Shown: positions 23,231-36,200 of the stretch, piece by piece
Numbering within the stretch: position 1 is the first letter of the stretch
How the letters are laid out: each line of letters begins with the position of its first letter
From: Taxawa tesnikishii (nom. ined.)
Lineage: Eukaryota; Ascomycota; Dothideomycetes; Dothideales
DNA length: 64,000 bases
Assembly: GCA_030247885.1 (NCBI GenBank)
Contig: JAPDRO010000018.1
Location: 372,001-436,000, forward strand
Direction of reading: 5' to 3'
Notes under the pieces: model-generated
Databases searched by the model: none
Told to the model about the DNA's origin: nothing
What the model saw: the letters and a program-made list of their open reading frames with translations, nothing else
Program-made: the position numbers and the translations under genes

Positions 23231-26200
23231 ATGAGTAGCACAACCCAGCCCGCTCAAACCCCAGCAAACGCCGCCCAGTCAGCTACCGCCGCCGCATCTT
23301 CCGCCCCCGGAAAGACGTCGCCTCTGACAGCTGTGCCGGCGCAGCTGCCGATCCGATCGTACGCCAGCGCTGCGACAAAGACCTCCTCTCCAGCTCCGAC
23401 CGAGTCCAACTCATCCGCTGCGGGAGCCAACGTGCCCGCACAACATGGCAAGGCAAACTCTGCGGTGAACGGAAAGAACACAATGTCAGCCCCCGCGCCC
23501 AGCGCCGGAGGTGCCGCTGTAGTGAACAGCAGTATACCTAATGGAGTGGCCGGTGACCACAGCAGAAAGCCATCCGTCGTCATCAGCGCATCTGGTGCCA
23601 GTGGAAGTCTCCCCAACGGTGGACCAACGGGTCAAAATGCAAGGCCCCAAATAAACTTCGGTTCCATGAACCAAGGCTCTCCCGCAATTGCAGCAAGCCA
23701 GCCCCATCCGACTCAGACTGCTTCGCTCTCTACGCCTAGACAAGATCCTCGCATCACATCTCCTACACACTCGCCTTCCCCGATCCCGCAACCAGCGGCC
23801 AGCGGCGGCAAGCCACCTGCGGGTCTCCAAGGCCAGAGCAATGGAATCAGCTTTGGCAGCATGGCTGAAAACGGTTCAAGCGTACGTGAAACTTCAGCAC
23901 TTGCTCTTCGGCGTCATTTTGTATCACATGTCGCTAACAACACGTCTACAGAATGCCCCACTCACACCCAGCGCACAACCTGCGCACCTTCGCCGCGAAT
24001 CTTCGCAATCTGCACACAGTGACATGAGCGGAGCTGGTATGCCACCGAACATGCGAGGCAACTTTGTCCCTTCTGCAGGACGTGGCCGTGGCGGTTTTGT
24101 GCCCCAATACGGTGGCTCGCCTGCCCAAAACTACCGCCAATTACCCAACCAACAACGAGGCCCACCAAACATGCCTCCGCAACAATTCCAAAACCAGATG
24201 GCCCAGTCCCCATACCGGGGCCGAGGCAGCCCTGCGTTTACACCCGCACAGCCGCACATGCCTCAAGGCATGCATGGCAACCCTCAGATGCCGTACCCAG
24301 GATACCCACAGCATCTGAACCCGCAATACCAAGTAAGTAAGACCCCTTTCCTAGCCTAGTATTCCTCAGCGTAGAACCCCGGCCTATGGATCTTAGCTAC
24401 GAAGCAAGACGGCGTTTCCGGGCATGCACATGAACATTTGCTAATGACTTTCACCAGGCTCAGTACGGTATGCCAAGCTACGACCCATACAATGGTTACT
24501 ATCAGCCTTATTACCCTCAGGGACAGTACCCACAGGGTGGCGCTCCACCTTCCCCTCGTCCACAGTACCCAAGCGGTTACGGTGGTCCTCCAGCTCATAT
24601 GCAGTCTCCGTACCACCAGCCAATGTCCCGCTCTTCTTCTCAAGTCTCTGAGAGACCGGCCTCCAGCATGGGAGCACAGCCTCCGTCTGCCAACGCTGCC
24701 CCGACCTCGCAGACGCCAGCACCAACCGGCACCCCTGCGCCACAGTCGAGAGATTTCCAGATTCCGACCAAGGCTAAGAGCAAGGCGATTGTCATAAAGA
24801 ATGACAAGGGTGAAGAGGTAAGTTTTGGAAAGCCATCTGTGAAGCCATCTGCCTCCCCAGTGCCTGCTGCCCTGCCCCAAAGCCCGGCGATTGTATCCTC
24901 GACGCCGCCGCCTCGCACACCCAGTGCACAGCCTACAAAGTCGGATGCGGAGACGACCAAGAACGCCTTCGCAGAGCAAGTCCGACAGAGGGTTGAAGCG
25001 GAGAAGAAGCAGAAGGAGGAGGAAGAGGCAAAGGCTGCCAAGGACAAAGCGGACGCAGACGCAAAGGCTACACAAGAGAAGGCCGATGCTGAGGCAAAAG
25101 CTGCACAAGAGAAGGCCGATGCTGAGGCAAAGGCTGCACAAGAGAAGGCAGATGCTGAGGCAAAGGCTGCGAAGGAGAAGGCCGATGCCGAGGAAGCCGA
25201 ACGCAAGAAGGCCGCTGAGGAAGAGGAGAAGGCTGCTGCTGCTGCCAGCGAGAAGGAAGCTGCAGAAAAGGCCAAGGCCGAAGAAGAGGAGAAGGCTCGT
25301 CTCCAGAAAGAGGAAGATGAGCGTCTTGAGCGGGAGATTGCCGAAATGGAGGCTCTTGAGCGCGAAGAAGAAGAGCGTGAACGCGCTTATCAAGAGAAGA
25401 AGAAGAAGGAGACAGAAGAGAAGGCAAAGAGGGAGGCCGAGGCTGCCAAGAACGCCGATGAGGAAATGAAGCGTCTTGAACGAGAGGCCGAAGAGCGCGA
25501 GCTTGCCCGTGAGAAGGAGAGAGATGCCGCCGAAAAGGAGGACGAAACCCCCGAAGCCAAGGCCGAGAGGGCGGCACTCTTCGCATCTCTGAAGAAGCCA
25601 GCGTTTGGCCCGGGTGCGCTCGCCCAATCTCCTAGTGGCACCGAGACTCCAGCATCAGACGCCTCGGCTGAGTCCGCTCAACCTCCTGCGGCTGCTCAAC
25701 GCGCTGCTAAGCAGAAGCCTTCCGCACTCAAGCTGGAAACCAACAAGCCTGTCGAGCCCGCCCAGCCTACACCGGGTATGCAAGCTCTGAAGTCTGCTCG
25801 CTTCCTCGAGCTGCAAAAGGAAGATGTCGAGTACCCAGGCGGTTTCCTTTCGCCAAACCCTGGACTCAACCAGGCCGGCAAGCGTGGAGGTCGCGGCTAC
25901 GACAAGGCTTTCCTGTTGCAGTTCCAGGAAGTCTTCAAGGAGAAGCCAACCGTCGACTGGGACGCACGGGTGAAGGAAACTCTCGGAGACGGCGAGCCAG
26001 GATCTGCTCGTCCAACACCAGGTGGTCGCACTCCCTCGAGTGCCATGGGTGGCAGGCAGCCCTCTAACCGCGGTGCTGCTCCAGCATCCGGCCCTATGGG
26101 AAGTTTCGGTGGTGGCTTCGGTGGTGGCCGTACTCTGCCACCTGGAACCACCTCACAAGACAGGTTCCTCGCTTCCCAAGCCGGTGCCCGTCCTGGCATG

Positions 26201-27930
26201 AACAACCCAATGGCCAGCTTCTCCCGTGGTGGTTCCTTCCCGATGGCACCACCAATGGCTCGCAACAACTCGCTTCAAGCCATCCCAGGCGGCCCACAGT
26301 CGCCCCGTACTGCCAATGCTTCGCGCGGTGGTCGTGGCAGCAGACGCGGTCCATCCGACCGTGCTCCTAGCAAGCGCGAAGAAGAACAGGCGGCAAAGGC
26401 TATGCCTCTCACCGCCAACATAGAGATCAAGGCTCTGGAGAAGTCTACTACCGGATGGAAAGCCAGCAGCCTTAGTGCAGCTCCTGCCCCTGCTGCTGAC
26501 GCCTCTGGCAACATGGCTCCGGATATGGTGCAGCGTAAGGTCAAGGCTGCTCTCAACAAGATGACGCCTGAGAATTTCGATAAGATTTCCGACCAGATTA
26601 TGGAAATCGCCAACCAATCTAAGAACGAGAGCGACGGCCGTACCCTCAGACAGGTTATTCAGCTCACTTTCGAGAAGGCTTGTGACGAGGCTCACTGGGC
26701 TGGCATGTACGCGAGGTTCTGCCAGAAGATGCTGACCAGCATGAGCACGGAGATTCGCGACGAGACCATTCGCGACAAGACTGGCGCACCCGTCGTTGGC
26801 GGTGCTCTCTTCAGGAAGTACCTTCTCAACCGTTGTCAAGAGGAGTTCGAGCGTGGTTGGGAGGCCAACCTGCCAGAGAAGCCAGAGGGCGAGGAGACGC
26901 AAGAGGCTGCTCTGCTCTCCGACGAGTACTATGTCGCTGCTGCTGCCAAGCGTCGTGGTCTCGGTCTCATCCAGTTCATCGGCCAATTGTACAAGCTTAA
27001 CATGCTTACAATTCGCATTATGCACCAATGTGTGATGAGACTACTCAATTTCGAGGGCCAGCCCGATGAAGCTGCTGTCGAGAACTTGAGTACATTGCTC
27101 AAGACTGTCGGTGCCACCATGGACGCCAACGTCGAGCAGGGCAAGCCATTGGTTGACGCATACTTCGACCGCATCAACAACGTCTTGAACACTCAGAAGG
27201 AAATGCCAAGCAGACCGAGGTTTATGCTCATGGTAAGTCCCACTCTCAGTCTGTTCATGACTTTGAATCTATGTACTAACTTGCGTAGGATGTCATCGAC
27301 TTGCGGAGGAGCGGCTGGAAGTCCAAGGCTGCTGACAAGGGTCCAAAGACAATCGAGGAGATCCACAAGGAAGCAGAGGCCGCCGCCGCTGCCGCCGAGC
27401 TCGAGCGTGCCAAGACCAACCAACGCGGTGGTGCAGGTGGCCGCATGCCAATGGGCCGTGGCGATGCTCGCAACTTCTCGGGACAGATGCCTCCTCCTGA
27501 CTACAATCGCAACACTGTCGGCATGGATGACTTGAGGAAGCTCCAAGGCCGCACCGCTTCCAGGCAAGCCAGCCAAGGGGCAGTCTCGGACCTAACCTCG
27601 GCCCAGGCTCGCTCTTCAGCGGACGCAGCAACAGTGGCCGAAGAGGTCTGGGTCCTCCACGTGACGGTGAGAGTGCGAACACCTCGCGAACCAGCACACC
27701 CCCGTGCAAAAGAAGGACGAGAAGGAGTCGAACACGCACGTCAATGCATTTAGGTGAGCAAAGACCTGCAAATGACCGATGAGCATGTTGACTAACGTGT
27801 CTACAGCGCGCTTGCAGCCCTTGATGGGTCTGGTGAAGGTCCCGATGTCCACTCTCCACCCTCCGAGGCGGCCTCGCCGCCAGTCGCCAAGGCCACGCCT
27901 TCCATCGACGCCGCGGCCGATGAGGCGTAG
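23231..27930 (+). CDS. TIF4631: Translation initiation factor eIF4G
   Basis: Five exons (23231-23881, 23952-24332, 24458-27232, 27289-27753, 27807-27930) encode about 1,465 residues; introns are 70, 125, 56 and 53 nt. The order is a Ser/Ala/Pro-rich N terminus, an RGRGG/Gln/Pro/Tyr-rich stretch, and a highly charged Glu/Lys/Ala coiled-coil region with 11-residue repeats (25,075-25,190). Then come an eIF4E-binding YDKAFLL motif (YxxxxLL, ~25,898), a second RGG-rich part, and the MIF4G domain from MVQRKVKAALNKMTPENFDKISDQI (~26,525) to DVIDLRRSGWKSK. The end is the fungal FSALAALDGSG tail. eIF4G bridges the cap-binding eIF4E, eIF4A and poly(A)-binding protein. In exon 4 one base each is missing at the G4 run 27577-27580 and the C5 run 27699-27703; adding both gives the expected GPGSLFSGRSNSGRRGLGP-like sequence and correct phase. 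Confidence 0.92.
25075..25190 (+). repeat. 33-bp in-frame repeats in eIF4G
   Basis: About three and a half copies of a 33-bp unit encode EKADAEAKAAQ-like 11-residue repeats in the charged helical region. Copies differ by few bases. The length number may vary between strains. Confidence 0.85.
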
Positions 27931-29041
27931 ATGGAACGGAGAGTGTTGAAGTATTTATGATACCCTAATTTTACGGTTCGCTTCCACGGTTCTGTTTCAC
28001 CTACCCTCTAATCGCCGCCGGGATTCTCAATAGACAATTTTTTTCTGTGCCTCTGCGGGCCGCCTCACATGCATTTGACCAGGGGATTCTTTCATTCCTT
28101 CTCAGAAGTGTGTTCGAATAAAAGCTGCTTTTTTGTCGATTCCTTCAAGCATGTGCGGATTTTCTCTCGGTTTGGGGAGGGGAGAACGCGGGTGCCGGTG
28201 CTGGGAGACTGGGAGCATGTCGTTCTCCGTCGAATGCTTTTTCGATATTCCTTCACGTTCCTTTTGTATTTGTGGATTGGCACATGAGGAAGGTTGAACG
28301 AGAAGGGACCTGGGCGAGGATTCGTTCGAGTTCTGTGCCTGGTTCACGGTCTCTTGTGTGCGGTGCTACGCTGAAGCGGCCGACGAAGGATGATGCAGGA
28401 AGGCGGCGACGTGGGCTTCTGTGCGATATCCTCTCTTTCATGCAACTATGTAGATATATGTCAACCCTTTTCAAGTTCATGACCCATCGTCGTGTCTCAT
28501 CACATCACATCGTCTGCTGGCGGCACGGGGTCGCCACTGTCGCTGTTACCGCTGCTGTTCTGGCCGTTGCTCCATAAAGGTCACTCTACCGTACATATCG
28601 GACAAAAAACGCATGGCAATACCCTAGCACCAGGATCAAGCTTTGCCTTCACGTAGACCCTTATAGGCTTGTAGATATGCTGCTCATGAGAACAGTTGTT
28701 TGTCTTTCTGTCACCGGCCCGCTTCCAGTCTCGTCATGAAGATTCTTGAGAAGGACAACGGCATCGTCACTTTGCGCACCTACATGTGTACCGTTTGGTC
28801 CTTGCCTCGCGATAGCCGGTCAACCGGCAGTACTTGACTACTCCTGGGATTCTCAAAATGTCAAGTGAGACAACTGCGATCGTATGGTACAGTGGCAGAA
28901 AAACACTCTTTTTCGGAAGGTGCAGAAACGAATCTAGGTTTTATTGACGTTCGCTGCTTGAGAGGAAACAGCTCTCTTTTCAAGTATCAGCTCCTACATA
29001 GTCTTTCTCAGCAACTCTCCCCCCCAACCACCACCACCACC
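27931..29041. other. Convergent intergenic region, eIF4G/GH5
   Basis: This holds the 3' UTRs of eIF4G and the GH5 gene. The first half is T-rich with TTTTTT tracts soon after the stop codon. Short open frames at 28,070-28,580 show no family features. A run of CCACCA near 29,027 lies just past the GH5 stop. Confidence 0.45.
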
Positions 29042-31182
29042 TCACACAGTCAGAGTATAGTTCGCCGTGTTCTCGGGAACCCTCGGATAGAATTCAATCG
29101 CAAACGTCGTATCCTTGCCCGCAGCAACCACATCCGCGACCGTAGCCGCGGTAATGATGACGTAGGACGAGTTCCAGTTCCAATTCCCGGAATACGTCTG
29201 GAAATAGAAAGATATATCAGCCCCTCTAGCCCCTCAAAACGTTCCCACTAAGGAAAGAAAGCACGGATTGGGGATGCTGGGGGATGTGTTACTCACGGTT
29301 CTGCATTCCTGCAACGGTCCGAAGTAGCTCGTGAAAGTGTCCAAGAGGCAGATTTGATCGCTTTCGACAGCCTTTACCGTTGCGGGTTTGTTGATCCCTT
29401 TCCATGTGATCGGGATAAGTAGATCCGATCCGTTGGTCGCCGCTGCGGAAGAGCTGTTGACACCTAGCGTAGGCGTGTCCCACTGGACTATATTGGCGGT
29501 CAGAGGAGCGCCGGCTGAAAAGGTGAGGGTGAGGTTGGCAATACTGCCTGGCGCGGTCGTCGGTGACAGGTACTTGGACAAGAGGGCAGCTTTGTACGTG
29601 ATGTTCTGGCCGGAGACGACGTAGTCCGTGCCTGCCTTGAGCGTGCGAGATGGAGATCGGATGGACTTTAGAGTGTTGCCGTTGAAGAGATACGGTAGGG
29701 TCTCGTCGGTCACCGGGGTTCCGAATTTGTGGAATATGTCGGCGCTTGTCCATTGTGTCGTCGCGGATGTGTCTTCCGTGCTGTCGGGCAGCGAATTTAT
29801 GATGCCCTTTTCTGCGGACATGTGTATGTCGAGTGCCACTCGGTCACGCCAGATGTGGGTCTTACGATCCAGGAAATCGGCTCCATCTGTTGACTATCAG
29901 TAAGCTGCTCCGTTAGATTCTATCAACACGTTACTTACTGTCCCACAGCATGGTACTGGTGTGATACTTGCGCGCCGTGCGCACGAAGAAGTCGAAATAC
30001 TTCCATCTTGCGGCAGTTTCAGTAGCTCTGGATGGAGGGTTAGCAATGCTCATAGTGACAGGTACCATGATCGGGTAGAACATACACAGGACTAGCAGCC
30101 CACTCGCCAATGATCAAAGGGATATCAGAGAAATTTCCGCGAATGTTAGCTATGTCCTCTTCGAGGGCCGCCTTGTCCGCATCTGATCCCTGGAATTTTT
30201 TGTCAGTGGAATGATACTGAGGAACCGAACTCACTTACCCAGGTCGTCTTCCCCACGCGCTGAAGATGAAGTCATAGGGACTGTAATAATGGTATTGAAT
30301 GGCCCAGGGGTTGGTAACGTTGGTGGTGATGCTGCGATCAAAGTACTCGGAGGTTAATATACTGTCCTCTTTCGGTCCGTTAAGGGTAACCACACGCTGC
30401 GGGTTAAAGCCTCCCGAATCAGCCAACGCCTTGAGAAAGATACTCTCCAGCTTCATGAGCTCCGTGTAGTGCGTGGTGTTCGTCCCAGGCGGCTCGTTGA
30501 TCGGCTCGAACGCAAGTAGCGAAGATTTGCACGCCAACTTGGTGCCGATTTGATACCAGAGACGGTAGAATTTCTCCTCGATCATGCTGTAATTGGCACC
30601 GGCAGCGCTCACATCCGCCCAGATCCAGGAATCGTGGTGGACGTTGGTGAGCGCGTAGAGGTTCCGCGAGGTGACCATATCGATCACATCCGACACCCGT
30701 TGAAGCCAGGCTGGATCAACGTCCCAAGTCGGAGATCCTGAGGTGAAATGGTAGGCGTAGGTCACTGCTTCACGGTTAGCGCGCGCATCCTGATCAGACG
30801 TGGGGAGCTGGTACGGCTACCTACCGGGCACGCGGACGCTCTTGAAACCGGCAGCCTTGACGTCGTCAAACGTGGGCGCGACCACTGGAGGATTGTTCCA
30901 ATCTCCCTCGCTTGGCGTAGCGTCGAGCGTGTTGCCCAGGTTCCAGCCCGGGTTAGCATTGTCAACCCACGCTTGAGCGGAGATGGACTTGAAGGTTCCC
31001 GTACAGACTGCGCCACGGCTTCCGGAGGCAGTGGCAGAAGAAGTCTTTGTGGATGTGGGAGTAATCGTCCGAGTGGTACTCTTGCTGGCAGATAGCGAAG
31101 AGGACTTCGTAATGCTCAAGGATGCTGCTGGCACAGCAAGTACTGGTGCCAATACAGTGCAAATAACCAGAAGGCCCTTCAT
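29042..31182 (-). CDS. Secreted GH5 endoglucanase with C-terminal X2-like module
   Basis: Six exons (31182-30825, 30764-30239, 30189-30086, 30027-29939, 29886-29297, 29197-29042; introns 49-99 nt) encode about 607 residues. A signal peptide (MKGLLVICTVLAPVLAVPA) is followed by a Ser/Thr linker. The GH5 barrel shows NPGWNLGNTLDATPSEGDWNNP, NVHHDSWIW, FEPINEPPG with the acid/base Glu, YHYYSPYDF and LIIGEWAAS with the nucleophile Glu. The WNLGNTLDA opening resembles subfamily 4 (cellulase/xyloglucanase). Residues ~420-510 (FNGNTLKSI, TLKAGTDYVVSGQNITYKAALLSKYL) look like an X2 (CBM_X2) immunoglobulin-like module. The product should cut beta-1,4-glucans outside the cell. The C4 run 30251-30254 is one base short: TGG-GG-AAG breaks AWGKTTW, and one added G gives the family sequence and intron phase. 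Confidence 0.9.
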
Positions 31183-31997
31183 CTTGGTAAAAGGAGAGGT
31201 ATCCGCTAGGTGGTCCTACACGTCAACAACATCGACGGGAACAGAGCAGACGCTGCGTATAAAGCAGCCAGGCCCTGGTCTAGCCGCAAGGCCATTAGAT
31301 GAATCTGCTGCAGTGGCGGTCTGCAGTCGCGGGTGCGGAGCGCTGAGATGAAAACTGGAGCATCGTGCGGGATGAGCGACAAGGGGTCGGTTACACGCAT
31401 GGTAGCGTAGGAATAGGAAAACAACCGCGGTACGATCTGACCAGCAAATCACTTGCGATATGTAGATTCTATCAACATTAAGAGTAGAGACACCGTTACG
31501 GATCCGCGTGCTAAGCAGAAAGACTAGAAGAGAGCTCGACTTCCCTACATGCCCGATAGCAAGGACTCTACGGGCCGTCTAGCCAAGTATGTCCATGGGC
31601 TGTCCTGAACAGGAGAAAACTGTACAACATATCCTAGTGGGCGCATGATTTTGTGCCGCCCGACATGTATGGGTGGTATCCGGAACAGGCATATAAATGA
31701 AACGAATATTACTGGTGGAGGAATAGATCGACCTCGCGTGTTGCGGTGTCTCTGCTCCGTCGACAATCGAAGTCAAGACGATCGTCTAGAACGATTCCAG
31801 TGCGGGGAAACAATAGGTCTAAAGCTGCAGAGAGTAGTGGGGAAATGAGCGCTATTGTCGTTGATGGTTCGATACGATTCACGTGGATTGAGGTGTCGTC
31901 GGGGGACAAACGCGAATCGTTATGATGTGTTGATTTATACAGCCTCGGCACTACCCGTCTCATCCAGCATTTGTCTATCATGATTGCGGGTTGCAGC
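31183..31997. other. GH5 promoter and edge of the AT-rich island
   Basis: Composition is still normal here, with CA and TG dinucleotides present. It must contain the GH5 promoter. No intact gene is visible, and I found no convincing cluster of XlnR or CreA sites. Confidence 0.5.
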
Positions 31998-32019
31998 TCA
32001 GCTAAGGTAGGAATTTAGT
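31998..32019 (+). repeat. Left terminal inverted repeat of the AT-rich island
   Basis: TCAGCTAAGGTAG followed by GAATTTAGT matches the inverse of 55,136-55,157 with two differences in 22 bases. A hairpin with 5-bp stem follows directly. Confidence 0.65.
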
Positions 32020-32783
32020 GGGCTAAGGTAGACCCACAAAATCTCGGCAAACTCGGCTTAGATAAGATTAGCTAACAACTTTAGCGAGGTTCTACCTTAG
32101 GTAAAGTAATGCTAAGAGTTTATAGTAAGTATGATACCTCGGCAAAAGTCTACGTAATTCCCCGAATCCTCCGAATCTAGAAGTCTACCCTCTAATATAC
32201 TACCCTATACCCTATACTTATAATACTAGTAATTAACTAGTAAACTAAGTATAAAATAGTTTAGATCTTAAAAGTTTATATAGTAACTTAAAAATAGTAA
32301 TTTTCTTTAGTATTTAATATACTAGCTATTATTTTAAAGGTAAGCCTAGATTCTATTTACTATACTTATAATATAGTTATATACTATATTACTACTAATA
32401 TAATTTTAAGTATATATAAGAGTATCTTCTATTTTTTATATATAAAGTTATTACTATTACTTTATAAATTTATATTAAAATATAGCTAAAAGAGCTACTT
32501 TTTAAGTATAACTTATATATACTTAATAGAGTTTAAATTTAGTAAGTATATAAGCTAGTCTTTTACTAGTTTAATACTTTCCTTTTTAAAAAAGTTACTA
32601 TCTTTTTAGTTATATATATACTAGCGTTATCTTACTAAAATAGTAAGTCCTTATAATATATAAAAAGTAAGCTTATAGTAAGAGTATTAATATATAAGTT
32701 TACTAAGTACTCTTACTTTTTAACTTTATATTCCTACGTATAATAATTAATTTAGTCTTATAGTTACTATATATACTAGCTTA

Positions 32784-32957
32784 TATTATAAGATAATAGC
32801 TACCTAGTTCGGATAGATAGTTATATAACCTATTAAGTTAAGTAAGGAATTTCTTTATTTCTTAGCTACTATTATAAATAACTTAATTAATTAATAAGTT
32901 ATAATTAGTTTTACTATATATTCGGTTATAGTTAAGTACTTAGTTTAACTAGTTATA
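32784..32957 (+). repeat. Left LTR of the copia fossil
   Basis: It is about 90% identical to 38108-38281 over its full length and is followed by an AGCCCGGG-containing leader where a primer-binding site is expected. Confidence 0.75.
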
Positions 32958-33009
32958 AGCCCGGGTTTATAATAGCTTACTACTTAATTAAGTATAGTAT
33001 ATTTTATAC

Positions 33010-33235
33010 TTAAAAGGGCTATAATAAGTAGTAAGACTAGTATAATTAATACTTATATTAAAAGGGCTACTATAAGTAGTAAGACTAATATAATTCCTAT
33101 ATATAAAAGGGCTACTAGAAGTAATAAGACTACCTATAGAAGTATATTAGTACTTAAAAGGACTATAAGGTAATAAGACTAAGTACTATAAGATATAGTA
33201 ACTAAAAGGACTATAATAAGTAGTAAGACTAGTTA
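33010..33235 (+). repeat. Diverged tandem repeats in the copia leader
   Basis: Five units of about 40-60 bp share the core AAAAGG(G/A)CTA followed by AGTA(G/A)TAAGACTA. They lie between the left LTR and the gag region. Confidence 0.65.
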
Positions 33236-36200
33236 TACTAAGTAAAGCTCTTTACTACTATAAGCTTACTAAGTATTATAGAGCCTACCCTACTTTTATA
33301 GATACTAAAGTCTACTAACTTATTACCCTCCCTTTCGCGCTAATTCGATTCTACTATATTATTTTAATTTATATAAACGACTATAATAAGCTTAATAAAC
33401 GAATTCTTTAGTAAAAGGAAGCTCGTTCCTATTCTTATAAGAAAGAATTCGGAGAGATAGTTTATACTTATAAGAGAGTAGTTAATAAGAGAAAACATCT
33501 AGTTTGTTATTAAAAATAAATTAAAAGAAAAGGAGGGTATATAAATAATAATTTTATCTTTAACTCTAAGGGAAGAGTTTATAATAACTATATAGCTTCT
33601 TACTTTCTTATCTTATATTTAAACTAATACGAAAGCTAAATACTAAATTACTATTTATATTAGTAAGGATAACTAAGACTAGATTAAGGACCTAAATATA
33701 GCTATAGCTAAATAAAAGGAACTAAGGAACAAATACTTAGATAAGCTTTAAATAATAATAAGATAGTACTTATAGGATTTTATTAACTATAAGATAGGCC
33801 TAGAGATAACTATAAATAAAGTATAGACTTAATTAGCTAAGCTAAGTAAGAGAGTAGCTACTACTTAACTAGATATAATAACTATTAAAAAGCTAAGTAA
33901 GAGACTTTAGTAGTTACTCTAGGCTTTACTAAATAAATATACTATTATAAGGGATACTATTAATACTTAGATAAATCTACTAATTAAGGAGTTAATTCTT
34001 AAGCTTTAAGAGAAAGAAGCTTCTCTTAAGGCTAAGGCTAGCTAATCTACTCTTTTTACTAAAAGGTATTAACGATAAAAGACGTCTAATAGAAGGAGAT
34101 TTTAGTTACTAAATTAAGCTAAGTATTATCTTTATAATAGTAACTACTAGCTAAAAACTACCCCTTTCTTAAAGATATAAAAACTATAGTAAAGGATAAA
34201 AGGAAATAAAAGAGGTCTTAAGCTAAGCTAAAGAGGAGTAATAACGATATAATAGACTTAATTAATAAGCTCTATAAGGAAGTTATAAACTTAAAGCAAA
34301 AAGGATAGGCTTAAAGTAAAAAAGAGGAAGTATAAAGCCTTTAAAGTTAAGGAAACTTTAACCTTAAGTAGATCCTAGACTATAGAATTAAACCTATTAA
34401 GCTAAGATTAGGAGTCTATAGACCTTATTAAGGAGGTTACTTATCTCTTTAAGGAAGTAAGAAGTAAGGTTCCCTACTAAAGTTAAGCCTCTAATATTAG
34501 TATAAGTTTATATATAATTAACTAGCCTTAATTATTTAAGGAACTACTCCGAGATATTTTAAGACGAAAGATTATAATAAGAAGAGGAGTTCTATTCTTA
34601 AACTACTAAGGTATAATAAAGATAATAAATAAGAATAAGAACTTAATTCTTTTATTAAAGATACTCTATATTCCTAATCTTAAAGCTAACTTATTATCTA
34701 AAAGGAAAATATACGAGAGTAGACTCTATAGGACCTTCGATAAAGATAGTATATACTTAAAAGATAAATAAGAAAATATCGTAGTAAAGGTAAGGTATAA
34801 AGGTAGTATTTATATTATAAATAAGATTACTTCGCTAAATAATTAATATACGTTTCGAGCTATATTAAGTACTTATTAAGGTTCTATTTTATTAAATTTA
34901 CGAGATAAGATTACCTACTAATAGGTAGAATTTACATAGCTTTAAGAGCCGAGTAATTAGCTAGCTAATATACCCGAGAATTTGCCGATAAAAGTCGAGG
35001 TAAATATTACATAGCTTTTAGAGTTATATAAAGATCTAATAGATAGTCCTAAAAAGGTACTAGTAAAAGATATAACTTAAAAGTAGAGATACTAACTATA
35101 ATATAAAAGGCTTATTTATCTTAAGGCTAAAAAGATTAGTAACTTATATAAAGTTATAATACTTACTAAACTAATCTAGATTAATAAAAGCTATTAATAT
35201 GAGATTTATACGCTTACTAAGATTAGAAATAAGAAGGGACCTCTCTTAATAAGAAAGTTTAAAGTACTTAACTTAGTCTATATAAATATTTATAAACTAT
35301 TTGAACTATTATAATAAAGGTATATTATATTCCTTCTTATTATAAATAACTACTTAAGGAAAGCTTAAATCTATAAACTAAGGACTAGGGATAAAGCTCC
35401 TACTTACCTTTAGTAATAAAAGAAAAAGGTAAAACTTTAAAGTAAAGCTAAGCTTAAGGCTATTAAAAGTAATAATACTTCTAAGCTAAAGAAAGTCTTT
35501 TAAAAGTAAGAGAAATAAGAGGGAGTCTAACTATAGTTTATTATTACTTAAATATCTTTATAAAATAGAGTTATTAAAAGAAGTAACTAGACTATAGAGT
35601 TTAATATAAGAGTAATACTTAAGGACGTAGAGCTACTAAACGAGTTCTAGTTCGAAGTAATATAAACTAATATTTACTTTAAAAACCTTATATCTAACGG
35701 ACTAGTTATTAATAGTAGATAACTTAGTCCTAAGGAAGCTTTTACTAAAATTACCTTATTAATCGACTATATTAAAGTCTAGAGTTATAAAGTTATTACT
35801 TATATAAACCTAAAATCTTTACCTTTATTCTTAAGATAAGATAAGCTAATAAATAGAAGTAAAGTTAGAGTCTTTATAAGCTATATTAAAGGTACTACTA
35901 AGTAATAAAAGCTCTAGGTACTAGATATAAGAAAGATAATTATAAGTAAAGTAATTAAGTTCTTTAAGGACAAAAAGGAAGGAATATTAAGCTTAATATA
36001 CTCGTTAGATTTACTCTAAATATAGTACCTTAAAGGAGGCTAATTAGTAGACTAAGGAGGTAGCTAATAGAGCCTATACTAAGTATTTATAAGGATATAC
36101 TATAATAGGAGGAGCTTCCTAAGACTATAAATTAGGAGGAGTCTTATATAACTTAGTAAGAGGAGTCTCTATTAAAAGAACTATAATAAGAGGAGCGAGA

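Noticed and set aside
24356-25627. 423-codon minus-strand open frame rich in Leu and Cys opposite eIF4G
   Set aside because: It is the shadow of the GAG/AAG-rich charged repeats of eIF4G; Leu/Ser-rich composition follows from the complement, and there are no domain features.
31335-31360. Two CreA-like sites (GCGGAG, CTGGAG) upstream of GH5
   Set aside because: The motif is expected by chance about three times in a region this long, and the spacing is not special.
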